A DNA stretch of 64,000 bases from Bacilli bacterium (GCA_900768345.1 CAAGCO010000020.1:127629-191628), one strand, 5' to 3'. Numbered from the stretch's first letter, positions 41,707-51,386 are shown. A program made the numbers and translations. Notes: generated by a model from the sequence alone, not told the origin.

Positions 41707-43509
41707 ATGGCTAAAAAAGATACAATTAAGAAAAATAAAAATACTAAAAAATCTAAAAAGTCATCTTTTAATATATTGACATTACCTAAAAATATTATTA
41801 ATGAGTTAGCTATTCTTATTAAAAGTATAGGTTTAGGAATATTTGACGTTGTTGATATGATAATATCATTTATTGTATCATTTTGTAGTTACCTTATATG
41901 GGGTATAAAAAACATAATTGAAGTCATTTGGAACTTTTGTTTTAAAAGTATTTGGGGAGAAATATATGTTCTTGCTGTCTCAATGTATGAAGGTGCAAGA
42001 TATACATTATCTATAGCATTTTATGACTTACCATTATTTCTATATAATAAATGTAGTAAATATGTATATGATACTTATAACTACATAAAGAGATACATGG
42101 ATAAATTAAAAGAAAAACTTGAAAAAGAAAAAAAAGAAGAAACACAAACATTAAGTCAAAAATTAGAAAATTACATCAAGGAAAAATATGAAAATCTTTC
42201 ATTTGTAAGAGCGGCACGTGAAAAAAGAGAAGCAAGTCTTATTATTTTAACAATAAATCCAAATGGAGACGATGCTGTTAGAACAGAAGCTAAAAAGACA
42301 TACAGATACTTAGCAAGAAATAAAGAAGGAAAATTAGTAAAAGGTTATTTCGCAGCCCTTTCAAGATTAGACGTTTATTCATATTTAATAGATGAAGGAA
42401 TGACTGTCTATGAAATAGTGACAAACTGGGCAATTAACTTCTTTCATACAGAATCATCAAGTATTAAAAAGAAAATGAAAAATAAAGACTTGGTATTCTG
42501 GTTAGCACAATTATCAACTTATATAAAAGCAGGTATTCCATTAACAGATGCTGTTAAAGTTTTAGCAGAACAAGATAAAAGAAAAAAATATAAATCAGTA
42601 TATGATGCAGTAATATATGAGTTAACAATGGGAGAAACATTCTCAGAAGCATTAAATAAACAAGGTAATGTATTCCCTGCGTTATTAATAAACATGATTA
42701 AAAGCGCAGAAATGATTGGTAATATAGAAGGAACGTTAGATGAAATGAGCGCTTATTACCAAGAAGTTGAAGATACTAAACGTGCTGTTATTAGTGCTCT
42801 TGCTTATCCATGTATAGTATTAATATTCGCAATAGCTATAGTTGTATTCATGCTAGTTTATATAGTTCCACAATTCGTAGATGTTTATGAATCAATGAAT
42901 GCAGAATTAAATCCAGTAACAGTAGTTACATTAAATATTTCAGCATTCTTACAAAACGAATACATGAAAATAATTGAATCAGTCCTAGCAGTAATTGTAA
43001 TATATACTTACTTATATAAGAAAGTAAAAGCATTTAGAGCTATGATGCAAACAATATTTATGAAATTACCAATTGTAGGTAATCTAATTATATATAAAGA
43101 AATTTCACTATTTGCAAGAACATTTGCAACATTAAATAAAAACAATGTACTTCTTACTGATAGTATAGATATCTTAGGAAAAATAACATCAAATGAAGTT
43201 TATAAAGGAATAATGTATAGAACAATCAATAACCTATTAAAAGGTGAAAAAATGAGTGAAACATTCAAAGACAATTGGGCTGTTCCTCAGGTAGCATACT
43301 ATATGATATTAACTGGAGAATCAACTGGAGAACTTGCTACAATGCTTGATAAAGTTGGAGATTATTATCAAAAACTACAAAAGAACTCAGTAAATATGAT
43401 TAAAACATTTATTGAACCAATCATGATAATTTTCTTAGCAGTAATTGTAGGATTTATATTAATAGCAATAGTTGTTCCAATGTTCGGAATGTACTCAACA
43501 ATAAGTTAG
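41707..43509 (+). CDS. Type II secretion/type IV pilus assembly protein PilC/GspF, with long N-terminal extension
   Basis: A 600-aa inner membrane platform protein. The GspF part begins near residue 195 (YRYLARNKEGKLVKG, FAALSRLDVYSYLIDEG) and contains both T2SF domains: WLAQLSTYIKAGIPLTDAV and a second FARTFATLNKNNVLLTDSIDIL, each with its glycine/hydrophobic membrane helices. Before it lies ~190 residues: a lysine-rich start, two or three hydrophobic helices and a coiled-coil-like stretch. Such an extension is not in ordinary PilC. It forms an operon with the prepilin peptidase gene (16 bases on) and probably works with the prepilin at 63690. Confidence 0.88.
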   Translation: MAKKDTIKKNKNTKKSKKSSFNILTLPKNIINELAILIKSIGLGIFDVVDMIISFIVSFCSYLIWGIKNIIEVIWNFCFKSIWGEIYVLAVSMYEGARYTLSIAFYDLPLFLYNKCSKYVYDTYNYIKRYMDKLKEKLEKEKKEETQTLSQKLENYIKEKYENLSFVRAAREKREASLIILTINPNGDDAVRTEAKKTYRYLARNKEGKLVKGYFAALSRLDVYSYLIDEGMTVYEIVTNWAINFFHTESSSIKKKMKNKDLVFWLAQLSTYIKAGIPLTDAVKVLAEQDKRKKYKSVYDAVIYELTMGETFSEALNKQGNVFPALLINMIKSAEMIGNIEGTLDEMSAYYQEVEDTKRAVISALAYPCIVLIFAIAIVVFMLVYIVPQFVDVYESMNAELNPVTVVTLNISAFLQNEYMKIIESVLAVIVIYTYLYKKVKAFRAMMQTIFMKLPIVGNLIIYKEISLFARTFATLNKNNVLLTDSIDILGKITSNEVYKGIMYRTINNLLKGEKMSETFKDNWAVPQVAYYMILTGESTGELATMLDKVGDYYQKLQKNSVNMIKTFIEPIMIIFLAVIVGFILIAIVVPMFGMYSTIS

Positions 43510-43525
43510 AAGAGGGTTAGGTAAA

Positions 43526-44293
43526 ATGAAAATAGAAATAATGATATTTTTAACAGCACTAGGCGCTGTAATGGGTAGCTTTTTAGGATGTATGGGATAT
43601 AGAATTCCAAACAAAATAAAAGCTACTTTCCCTAGTAGTTTTTGTAACGAATGTGGTAAACCATTAAAATGGTATATGAACATTCCAATACTATCATACA
43701 TATTCTTAAAAGGAAGATGTGCTTATTGTAAAAAACCAATAAACTTTATTTATCCTTTTGTAGAAATAGTATGTGCATTACTATTCTTATGTAATTATAT
43801 AATGTATGATTTTACATTTGATTTCTGGATAGCAACAATAATAACATGTGCATTAATGGTAACAATAATAAGTGATTTTCTTTATTACTACATTTCTGAT
43901 AGAGTACTTATAATATCAGGAATATCAATAATAATTACGTTATGCTGTTATTTAGAAATGAGTGAAGTATTTAAACATATTATTGCATCAGCATTATTAT
44001 TTGCAGTTATGTATGGATTAAAACTTTTAGGAAATTATATGTTTAAAAAAGAATCTCTTGGAGATGGAGATATAAAATTAATGGCGATTATAGCATTAGC
44101 TATAGGAACTATAAATAGCTTCGTTGCATTATTTATAGGATCAGTTGTGGGTTTAATATTCTCATTAATAATAAGTAGAAAAAATAAAGATGGAATTATT
44201 CCATTTGGACCATTTCTACTAATAGGAGCTCTTATAACATTGTATTTTTCAAATATAATCACTCCACTTATAACAAAATATTTAATATTTTAA
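43526..44293 (+). CDS. pilD: Prepilin peptidase (A24 family)
   Basis: A 255-aa membrane aspartic protease. It has the N-terminal GSFLGCMGYRIP, a zinc-like cysteine pair set (CNEC, CAYC), SDFLYYYISD with the first catalytic Asp and GDGDIKLM with the second (GxGDxK type). It cleaves the leader of type IV prepilins and N-methylates them. The start follows AGAGGG. Partner to the PilC-like protein upstream. A pilin-ATPase gene is not in the window. Confidence 0.93.
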   Translation: MKIEIMIFLTALGAVMGSFLGCMGYRIPNKIKATFPSSFCNECGKPLKWYMNIPILSYIFLKGRCAYCKKPINFIYPFVEIVCALLFLCNYIMYDFTFDFWIATIITCALMVTIISDFLYYYISDRVLIISGISIIITLCCYLEMSEVFKHIIASALLFAVMYGLKLLGNYMFKKESLGDGDIKLMAIIALAIGTINSFVALFIGSVVGLIFSLIISRKNKDGIIPFGPFLLIGALITLYFSNIITPLITKYLIF

Positions 44294-44296
44294 AAT

Positions 44297-44328
44297 AAAA
44301 GATATTCATTATTGAATATCTTTTTTTA
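44297..44328 (+). terminator. Terminator after the prepilin peptidase gene
   Basis: AAGATATTCA / TGAATATCTT stem with a TTAT loop and seven T. Confidence 0.85.
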
Positions 44329-44336
44329 AATTTTTA

Positions 44337-45563
44337 TTAATTATGAACTAATACTTTGGTACCAGAACTTACATTCTCGTATATTGTTTTAGCAGCATCA
44401 TGAGGCATATTAACGCATCCATGACTTCCACCATTGAAATGAATATCTCCTCCAAATTCACTTCTCCATGCGGCATCATGAAGACCAATGCCACCATCAA
44501 AAGGCATCCAATAATATACATGACTATTATAACCTGGACCTTTTAAGTAAGTATCATATGTTTTATATTTAATAGGAAAATATCCAATACGAGTAGGAGT
44601 ACTATCTTTACCTGTAACACATAGTGTAGTCAAAATTATATCATTATCTTTATATAATTCAACAGTTTGATCACTAATATCAACTTCAACAAACATATCA
44701 GGTAAAGCCTCTAATTTTGTAGATTCAATATATCCATATTTCATATCTTCAGTTTGTACGAAATCATAAGTGCCATCAGTACTTAGTCTTAAAACTTTTT
44801 GATATTTTTCAATCTTTTCAATTTCAGTTTTATCTTGTTCACTATTATCATATAATGATGAATCTTCCTTTAAATAAGCAAAATCATTTAAAATTTGATA
44901 ATTTTCATTAACAGGATTAGGTTCTTCTTCTATAGAAGGATCGGTTATTTCAGTATCAGGAGTCTTAACTTCTTCTGTAGTATCAGGCTTAGTTACTTCT
45001 TCGCTATCTGTAGGTTCATTATCAGGTTCAGGAGTTTCATCTTCATTTTGAATGATTGCAGGATTGTTAGAATTATCTACATTCTTATTATGACAAGCAC
45101 TAAGTCCATAACCAAGACCGACTATAGTAGCAAGTGCTAGAGAGCCAGCTAGAAACTTGGAAAATAATTTGTGTTTAGGTTTAGTATGTGAAACAACTTC
45201 TATTTCTTCTTGCTCTTCACTAGCTTCAGCATTTAAATGATATTTAAAAAGCAAACTAATTTGTAAAGCTATAAAAGAATCATGTGCTTCCTTTAATTTT
45301 CTGTCATCAGCACTTTTATCTTTTAGTGCTTTTTTTCCGGCTTCAGTAGCATAAATATTATATTTATTAGTATAATCAGCTAATTCCTTCTTAAGTTCCC
45401 CGTATGTATTATATAAAACTTGTGCTTCATTTGCGACTTTATTAAGTTCAGCAACACTAGCACCTTCTTTTTGCATTCTATTATATTTTTCACGTAAGTC
45501 ATTAATCATCGTAACATATTTATTAATTTCACTTTTCATTCTTGAAACTAATTCTTTGTCCAT
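44337..45563 (-). CDS. L,D-transpeptidase (YkuD) with cytoplasmic coiled coil and SH3-like domain
   Basis: A 408-aa single-pass protein. Residues 1-110 are charged and coiled-coil-like (inside), 134-157 form a membrane helix, 160-220 are a Glu/Pro/Thr linker, then an SH3-like repeat (YLKEDSSLYDN... GTYDFVQ) and a C-terminal YkuD catalytic domain with HDAAWRSEFGG and SHGCVNMP, the catalytic His and Cys. It would form 3,3 cross-links in peptidoglycan or anchor proteins to it. The cytoplasmic coiled coil is unusual for the family. The start follows GAGGGGGA. Confidence 0.88.
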   Translation of the reverse strand: MDKELVSRMKSEINKYVTMINDLREKYNRMQKEGASVAELNKVANEAQVLYNTYGELKKELADYTNKYNIYATEAGKKALKDKSADDRKLKEAHDSFIALQISLLFKYHLNAEASEEQEEIEVVSHTKPKHKLFSKFLAGSLALATIVGLGYGLSACHNKNVDNSNNPAIIQNEDETPEPDNEPTDSEEVTKPDTTEEVKTPDTEITDPSIEEEPNPVNENYQILNDFAYLKEDSSLYDNSEQDKTEIEKIEKYQKVLRLSTDGTYDFVQTEDMKYGYIESTKLEALPDMFVEVDISDQTVELYKDNDIILTTLCVTGKDSTPTRIGYFPIKYKTYDTYLKGPGYNSHVYYWMPFDGGIGLHDAAWRSEFGGDIHFNGGSHGCVNMPHDAAKTIYENVSSGTKVLVHN

Positions 45564-45694
45564 ATAACTTATCCCCCTCTTAAAATTGTATAAATTATAT
45601 CATTTTTCACAAAATAAGTCAAATTTGACTGCCCACTTAATTGACTAAAAAAACCAAATATTATATAATTTTAAATAGAGAATAGGTGAGTAAT

Positions 45695-47173
45695 ATGTAT
45701 ATTGATAAGATAATTAAAAAAGAAGTTATTACATTATTAATTTCAGTAGGATTATTATTAATTATATTTATTGGCGTTTCTTTTGCATCGTTTTTCTCAA
45801 TAAAAGAAGGTCAAAGCAATGTTATTAAAACAGGAGATTTAGCAATATCTTTTTGTAGCGATGTTAATTGTGATACAACTTATACAAATATAGGACAAGT
45901 AATAGGTACTACAAAAGTAGATGGTACTTCAGTTCCTTCATCAATTTATCCTTATCCAAATGACGGAACATATTCAAATTCAACACCTTATATATTTAAA
46001 GTAGAAAATACTGGAAACTTAGAATCAAAAGTAACAATTAAATTAAAAGAAGATACAGACTTTTTACCAACTGGAGATTATACAGAATATACAAGACTTA
46101 CAAGCCTTTATTCAAGCCATTTAAAAGTAGCAATTAGAAGAAGAGTACTTGCGCCAGGATCAAAATATCAAATAGGTGATGTTAATAAAGATGGTATTGT
46201 TAATCAAGAAGATGTAAAACAAATCTTAAAATTTTGTGCAGGCATTGTTGCGATCACAGAAGAAGATAAAATTATTGGTGATGTAAATGGAGATGGCTTA
46301 ATAGCTGCAAATGATCCAACATTATTATTGCAGTCAATAAATGGAACAAATTATAGCGACATACTTCCTAAAACAACAGTTAGTTCATTTAGTGAATTAA
46401 CTGATGGAATAATACTTGGTAATGATCCTTTAGCACCAGGCGAAAGCGCAATATACTTTTTATGGTTATATTTAGATGAAACAACACCTAATCAAGCACA
46501 AAAAACTTACTTTGTAGGTAATTTAGATATTAAAGCAGAATATATTCCAAAAATATGTGCAGTAGTGAGTGGTACTGGTAAAACAGTTGGAGATATAATA
46601 AAATGTGGAACAGAGAGTTTTTATGTAATATCTAATGATGGAACAAATGTTAAAATGCTTGCTAAAAATGAATTAATGGTTGGACCTACAGCAAATGAAA
46701 ATGATGAAGGCTATGGATTGCAAGCAACAAAAAATAGCGAAAATGGTACAGCATTATATCCAGTAATATTTGATTCAGGAACAAACAAATATGAATCAAG
46801 TGAAATAAAAAATTACGTAGATGCATATAATGATATGCTTATATCTAAAATAGGCTTATCAAGTTCAACATCTTCTTCATTAATTTCTGTGGATGAGCTT
46901 TTAGCTTTGGGCTGTGGAGAAGATAGTGAGGGTATGGGACAATATACTTGCCTAAATTCAAAAAAAGATTGGATATATACAACATCATATTGGACTTCAA
47001 CAACTTCAACAGAAGATGAAGGCATTGCATATGCGGTAACAACGCTGCTATATGGTGACTCTTATGTGTATGGTGCATTAACACCTGCAGATGGTTATAG
47101 AAACTATTACAAAAGTATTGATAATCAATTTGCAGTAAGACCATTAGTAACAATATCAGTAGATGATTTATAA
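45695..47173 (+). CDS. Camelysin/TasA-like surface protein with embedded dockerin and DUF6273-like C-terminus
   Basis: A 492-aa protein from ATG 45695 (GTG 45686 lies in the ribosome site). After a signal/membrane segment, residues ~30-150 resemble CalY/TasA fibre proteins (SFASFFSIKEGQSNVIKTGDLAI). Two dockerin type I calcium loops follow: GDVNKDGIVNQED at 161 and GDVNGDGLIAAND at 195. The fibre fold then resumes (LAPGESAIYFLWLYLDE), so the dockerin sits inside it. The C-terminal ~180 residues match a DUF6273-like domain ending RPLVTISVDDL. A role in surface display or cohesin docking is inference; no cohesin or scaffoldin is visible. Confidence 0.8.
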   Translation: MYIDKIIKKEVITLLISVGLLLIIFIGVSFASFFSIKEGQSNVIKTGDLAISFCSDVNCDTTYTNIGQVIGTTKVDGTSVPSSIYPYPNDGTYSNSTPYIFKVENTGNLESKVTIKLKEDTDFLPTGDYTEYTRLTSLYSSHLKVAIRRRVLAPGSKYQIGDVNKDGIVNQEDVKQILKFCAGIVAITEEDKIIGDVNGDGLIAANDPTLLLQSINGTNYSDILPKTTVSSFSELTDGIILGNDPLAPGESAIYFLWLYLDETTPNQAQKTYFVGNLDIKAEYIPKICAVVSGTGKTVGDIIKCGTESFYVISNDGTNVKMLAKNELMVGPTANENDEGYGLQATKNSENGTALYPVIFDSGTNKYESSEIKNYVDAYNDMLISKIGLSSSTSSSLISVDELLALGCGEDSEGMGQYTCLNSKKDWIYTTSYWTSTTSTEDEGIAYAVTTLLYGDSYVYGALTPADGYRNYYKSIDNQFAVRPLVTISVDDL

Positions 47174-47178
47174 AAAAC

Positions 47179-47207
47179 TTTACAAACTAAAATACTAGTG
47201 TTATAAT
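47179..47207 (+). promoter_or_regulatory. Promoter of the ileS T-box transcript
   Basis: TTTACA (47179-47184), a 17-base spacer and TATAAT (47202-47207). Confidence 0.85.
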
Positions 47208-47212
47208 TAGTT

Positions 47213-47418
47213 CATTCAAAACAAATGAGGAAGACGTTATATAACGGATTTTATAGAGAACTAGTGGCTGGTGGAAACTAGGAAATGAAATTATATATAG
47301 ATCACTTCTGATGTTACCTATGGATAAGATAGGTACGCAAGTATTGCGTTATAAAAATAAAGATAAATAAAGGGATGGTACCGTCTATTGACTCCTTGGT
47401 AACCATTCTTTTTTTTAT
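47213..47418 (+). promoter_or_regulatory. T-box leader, isoleucine-type, upstream of ileS
   Basis: It has the stem I distal element GAACTAGTGGCTGGTGGAAACTAG, a candidate specifier ATC in AGATCACTT, the T-box core GATGGTACCGTC and a terminator pairing GGGATGGTACC with GGTAACCATTC before a T run. Uncharged tRNA-Ile should favour ileS expression. Confidence 0.88.
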
Positions 47419-47432
47419 AGGAGGGAAAAAGT

Positions 47433-50400
47433 ATGAAAGATTTTGAAAGTTTAAGAAACAAATCAGTAGAAGAGAATGAAGCAGAACTTATTAATTTTTG
47501 GAAGAAAGATGATATCTTAAACAAATCAATAGAAAACAGAAGTAAAAATTCAAATTATGTTTTCTATGATGGACCAGCTACAGCTAATGGTAATCCAGGA
47601 CTTCATCACATGATAGCTAAGTTCCTTAAAGATACGTTCTGTAAGTATCAAACTATGAAGGGTAACAAAGTAATTAGAAAAATAGGTTGGGATACTCATG
47701 GTTTACCAGTAGAAGTCCAAGTAGAAAAAGAACTACACTTCGATGGTAAAAAAGATATAGAAAAATATGGTATTGAAAAATTTAATCAAAAATGTAAAGA
47801 ATCAGTATGGACTAACGTAGATGCATTTAATAGATTAACTGATGAAATGGGACAACTAATTGATTTAGAGCATCCATATATAACATATGATAATAATTAC
47901 ATTGAAACTGAATGGTATATCTTAAAGAAATTCTTTGATGAAGGTTTATTCTATGAAGGAGTTAAAATTGTACCTTGGTGTCCTAGATGTGGAACAGGGC
48001 TTGCATCTCATGAAGTGGCTCAAGGTTATGAAAATGTTACTGCTAATACTGTGATAGTTCCATTTAAGAAAAAAGATAGTAATGAATACTTCTTAGTATG
48101 GACAACAACTCCATGGACATTAATGGCTAACTTAGCACTTTGTGTTAATCCTAAAGAAGACTATGTAACTGTATCAAGTAAAGGATATAAATTTATTCTT
48201 GCTGAAAAATTAGTCCCATCAGTTTTAGGAGAAGAATATGAAATCCTAGAAAAATATAAAGGTAAAGATTTAGAATATACTGAATATGAACAATTAATGC
48301 CATTTTTAGATGTTAAAGGTAAAGCATTCTTCGTACTTTGTGATGAATACGTTACTACTGAAGATGGTACTGGTGTAGTACATATTGCTCCTGCTTTTGG
48401 ACAAGATGATGCTAACGTATGTAAAAAATATCAAATCCCAGTAGTAAATCCAGTAGGTGAAGATGGAAAATACACAGAAGGTCCATGGAAAGGACAAAAT
48501 GTATTTGAAGTAGACGAAGAAGTAATCAAATGGCTAAAAGAAAATGATAAACTATTTAAAAAGATCAAAATGGATCACGATTATCCACATTGCTGGAGAT
48601 GTCATCACCCATTACTATACTATTCAAGACCAAGTTATTATTTAGAAATAACTAAAATCAAAGATAAAATAATTAAAGCAAATAAAACAGTTAATTGGTT
48701 CCCATCATTCGTTGGTGAAAAGAGATTTGGAAACTGGTTAGAAAATTTAAATGATTGGGCTATTTCAAGAAATAGATATTGGGGAACACCACTTCCATTA
48801 TGGAGATGCGAATGCGGTCATATGGAAATGATCGGAAGTAGAGAAGAACTAGCAGAAAAAGCAACTACTAAAGTTGATCCAAAAACAATAGACTTACATA
48901 GACCATACGTAGATGACATTCATATTAAATGTCCTGATTGTGGAAAAGAAATGAACAGATGTGAAGAAGTAATAGATTGTTGGTTTGATAGTGGTTCAAT
49001 GCCATTTGCTCAATACCATTATCCATTTGAAAATAAAACTTTATGGAAGAGTCAATTCCCAGCAGACTTCATTTCAGAAGGAATTGACCAAACAAGAGGT
49101 TGGTTCTATTCACTAATCGTAATAAGTGTATTCTTAACAGGAAAGAGCCCATATAAAAATGTATTAGTTAATGAATTATTACTAGATAAAAATGGACAAA
49201 AGATGCACAAATCAAAAGGAAATTCAATCGAACCATTCTCATTAATTCATAAATATGGAGCTGATCCAATTAGATGGTATATAGCTTATGCTTCACCTGT
49301 ATGGACTCCACTTAAATTTGATGAAGATGGTGTTAAAGAAGCAAATTCTAAATTATTTAGTACACTTAAAAATACTTATACATTCTTCGCAATGTATGCT
49401 AATGCAGATAAATTATCAACTGAAGACTTCGACATAAGTAATGATAAATTAGAGCAAATCGATTATTGGTTACTATCTAAATATAATAACTTAGTTAAAA
49501 ATGTAACTAATTATATGGATAAATATGATCTAAATAAAACAGTTCACCTAATTCAAGATTTCGTATGTGATGACTTAAGTAACTGGTATATTAGACGTAA
49601 TAGACGTAGATTCTGGGAAAGTGAACTAACTGATTCTAAGAAAGCAGTATATAAAACTACATATGATGTTTTAGTTGGTGTATGTAAGTTAATCGCTCCA
49701 ATTAGTCCATTCCTAAGTGAAGAAATCTATCAAAAATTAACTGGAGAAGAAAGTGTTCATTTAGCAGATTATCCAGTATGTGATGAAAAACTAATAGATG
49801 AAAAACTAGAAGAAAAGATGGATTTAGTAATAGAATTAATTAGTTATACTAGAAATATTCGTGAAGAAGCTAAGATTAAAGTTCGTCAACCAATCAAAGA
49901 AGTAATATTCGAAGAGAAATATAAAGAATTAGTTGGTGAATTTGAAAGTCTATTTAAAGAAGAACTAAATGTTAAAGAAGTAAATTGGACTAATGACTTA
50001 TCAAAATATTTAACTATTAGTTATAAACCAAACTTCAAAGAAGTAGGTAAAGTATTTGGAAGTAATATTAAGGCATTTGGTGAATATTTAAATAATATTA
50101 GTGAAGAAGATTCTAAGAAGCTAGAAAGTGGTAAATTAACTATTAAATTAAATGATACTGAATATAATGTTGACTCAAGTTATGTATTAAAAACAGTTAA
50201 TGCAGTTGATGGATACAAAGCAGTAATGCTAAATTATAAAACAGTTGTAATAAATACAATACTAGACCAAGATTTAATTAATGAAGGTTTAGCTCGTGAA
50301 ATAGTATCTAAAGTACAAAACTTAAGAAAAACAAGTGGATTTGATATTTCAGACAGAATAGATATGAAATATAATGCTCCAAAGGAAATAAAAGATGCTA

Positions 50401-50528
50401 TTAATGAATTCAAAGACTATATTATGGATGAAGTATTAGCTCTTACACTTACAGAAGATGAAAGTGCTTCTGAAGAGTTAAAAATCAATGATTATAGTAT
50501 GAAAGTATCAATTAAACAAGTTAAATAA
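47433..50528 (+). CDS. ileS: Isoleucyl-tRNA synthetase
   Basis: A 1031-aa class I synthetase. It has the HIGH counterpart HHMIAKF in GNPGLHHMI (N-terminal), the editing CP1 domain (WTTTPWTLMANLAL, HIAPAFGQDD), the KMSKS counterpart KMHKSKGN and a C-terminal anticodon-binding region with a zinc-like CECG / CPDCG pair inside the insertion. Its length and the SDGMD-type block match the eukaryote-like IleRS2 group, often mupirocin-resistant. The start follows AGGAGGG. Regulated by the T-box above. Confidence 0.95.
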   Translation: MKDFESLRNKSVEENEAELINFWKKDDILNKSIENRSKNSNYVFYDGPATANGNPGLHHMIAKFLKDTFCKYQTMKGNKVIRKIGWDTHGLPVEVQVEKELHFDGKKDIEKYGIEKFNQKCKESVWTNVDAFNRLTDEMGQLIDLEHPYITYDNNYIETEWYILKKFFDEGLFYEGVKIVPWCPRCGTGLASHEVAQGYENVTANTVIVPFKKKDSNEYFLVWTTTPWTLMANLALCVNPKEDYVTVSSKGYKFILAEKLVPSVLGEEYEILEKYKGKDLEYTEYEQLMPFLDVKGKAFFVLCDEYVTTEDGTGVVHIAPAFGQDDANVCKKYQIPVVNPVGEDGKYTEGPWKGQNVFEVDEEVIKWLKENDKLFKKIKMDHDYPHCWRCHHPLLYYSRPSYYLEITKIKDKIIKANKTVNWFPSFVGEKRFGNWLENLNDWAISRNRYWGTPLPLWRCECGHMEMIGSREELAEKATTKVDPKTIDLHRPYVDDIHIKCPDCGKEMNRCEEVIDCWFDSGSMPFAQYHYPFENKTLWKSQFPADFISEGIDQTRGWFYSLIVISVFLTGKSPYKNVLVNELLLDKNGQKMHKSKGNSIEPFSLIHKYGADPIRWYIAYASPVWTPLKFDEDGVKEANSKLFSTLKNTYTFFAMYANADKLSTEDFDISNDKLEQIDYWLLSKYNNLVKNVTNYMDKYDLNKTVHLIQDFVCDDLSNWYIRRNRRRFWESELTDSKKAVYKTTYDVLVGVCKLIAPISPFLSEEIYQKLTGEESVHLADYPVCDEKLIDEKLEEKMDLVIELISYTRNIREEAKIKVRQPIKEVIFEEKYKELVGEFESLFKEELNVKEVNWTNDLSKYLTISYKPNFKEVGKVFGSNIKAFGEYLNNISEEDSKKLESGKLTIKLNDTEYNVDSSYVLKTVNAVDGYKAVMLNYKTVVINTILDQDLINEGLAREIVSKVQNLRKTSGFDISDRIDMKYNAPKEIKDAINEFKDYIMDEVLALTLTEDESASEELKINDYSMKVSIKQVK

Positions 50529-50529
50529 T

Positions 50530-50553
50530 AAAAGCACTAGAAATAGTGCTTTT
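50530..50553 (+). terminator. Terminator after ileS
   Basis: AAAAGCACTA / TAGTGCTTTT stem with a GAAA loop; the T run is only four bases. Confidence 0.75.
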
Positions 50554-50565
50554 AATGTACCTAAA

Positions 50566-50594
50566 TTGACTTATAACACGTTTTTTGGTATAAT
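50566..50594 (+). promoter_or_regulatory. Promoter of the GLUG-repeat gene
   Basis: TTGACT (50566-50571), a 17-base spacer and TATAAT (50589-50594). The leader to the gene start is about 170 bases and contains two short open frames with ribosome sites. Confidence 0.8.
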
Positions 50595-50662
50595 AAAGCC
50601 CAATCAAATGAATTAATTTGACTATATATCATTGATTAATAATGATTATTATTAGGAGATAT

Positions 50663-50689
50663 ATGAAAGAAAATATTTTAAATATTTAA
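50663..50689 (+). CDS. Possible leader peptide, 8 aa
   Basis: ATG 50663 follows TAGGAGAT and opens a frame MKENILNI then TAA. A second mini-frame (TTG 50710 after AAGGAGAAA, reading MITKII) follows it. Both are in the long leader of the GLUG-repeat gene. They may be attenuation peptides or chance; no attenuator hairpin is obvious. Confidence 0.3.
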   Translation: MKENILNI

Positions 50690-50769
50690 TCTTTAAGAAG
50701 GAGAAATTGATTACCAAAATTATATAATTTTTTAAATTAAAAAACTGTATTAAAAAGGAAAGGTAAGAA

Positions 50770-51360
50770 ATGAATTTGAAAGTTATAGTTGTTAAAACTA
50801 TAGAAGATTTAGAAAAGATAAGAAAAGTAAAAAGTGGTAAGGTTATTATAATATTAAAAGGAAATTTAGATTTAAAAGATATTGAAAGTTTTAGAAGTAT
50901 AAATATTCCAAATACTAGTGTAATTATTTATGGTGGAGGACATACAATCTACAATATGACTATTGATTCTAATTTAGATTCAGTAGGTATGTTTAGTGAA
51001 GTAAATAACTTATATGTAAGAAATCTATTATTTGATAATGCAAAGGTTAAAGGAAATAACGAAGTAGGTATTTTAGCTGGACATGTAGATGGAAAACTTG
51101 ATGTTAAAGATTCTTTATTTAATGGGGAAGTAAAAGGAAACTTTTTCGTAGGTGGTATAGCTGGTTTAACAGAAGAATCAGAATTCAAATCAACAGATGT
51201 ATTTGCTGATATTAATGCAGAAGAATTCGTGGGTGGTTTAGTTGGACTAACAAGACATTATAAAAGCAAGAATATTGGAAACTTTGAATCAATAAAATCT
51301 CTTGGAGAATTCTCAGATAGAGAATATGGTGTAGCAACTGGAAGGATATTAAAAAAATAA
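50770..51360 (+). CDS. GLUG-repeat protein, 196 aa
   Basis: It starts at ATG 50770 after AGGAAAGG. The second half contains GLUG-type repeats (VGGIAGLTEES, VGGLVGLTRH) characteristic of beta-helical surface or metalloprotease-associated proteins. The first half reads like a right-handed beta-helix with hydrophobic strands (NVIIILKGNLDL, SVIIYGGGHTI). No signal peptide, so it may be cytoplasmic or exported by another route. It has its own promoter. Confidence 0.7.
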   Translation: MNLKVIVVKTIEDLEKIRKVKSGKVIIILKGNLDLKDIESFRSINIPNTSVIIYGGGHTIYNMTIDSNLDSVGMFSEVNNLYVRNLLFDNAKVKGNNEVGILAGHVDGKLDVKDSLFNGEVKGNFFVGGIAGLTEESEFKSTDVFADINAEEFVGGLVGLTRHYKSKNIGNFESIKSLGEFSDREYGVATGRILKK

Positions 51361-51386
51361 TGGCTATCAAAGTCATTATTTTTTAT
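51355..51386 (+). terminator. Terminator after the GLUG-repeat gene
   Basis: AAATAATG / CATTATTT stem with an 11-base loop and a T run. Confidence 0.7.
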
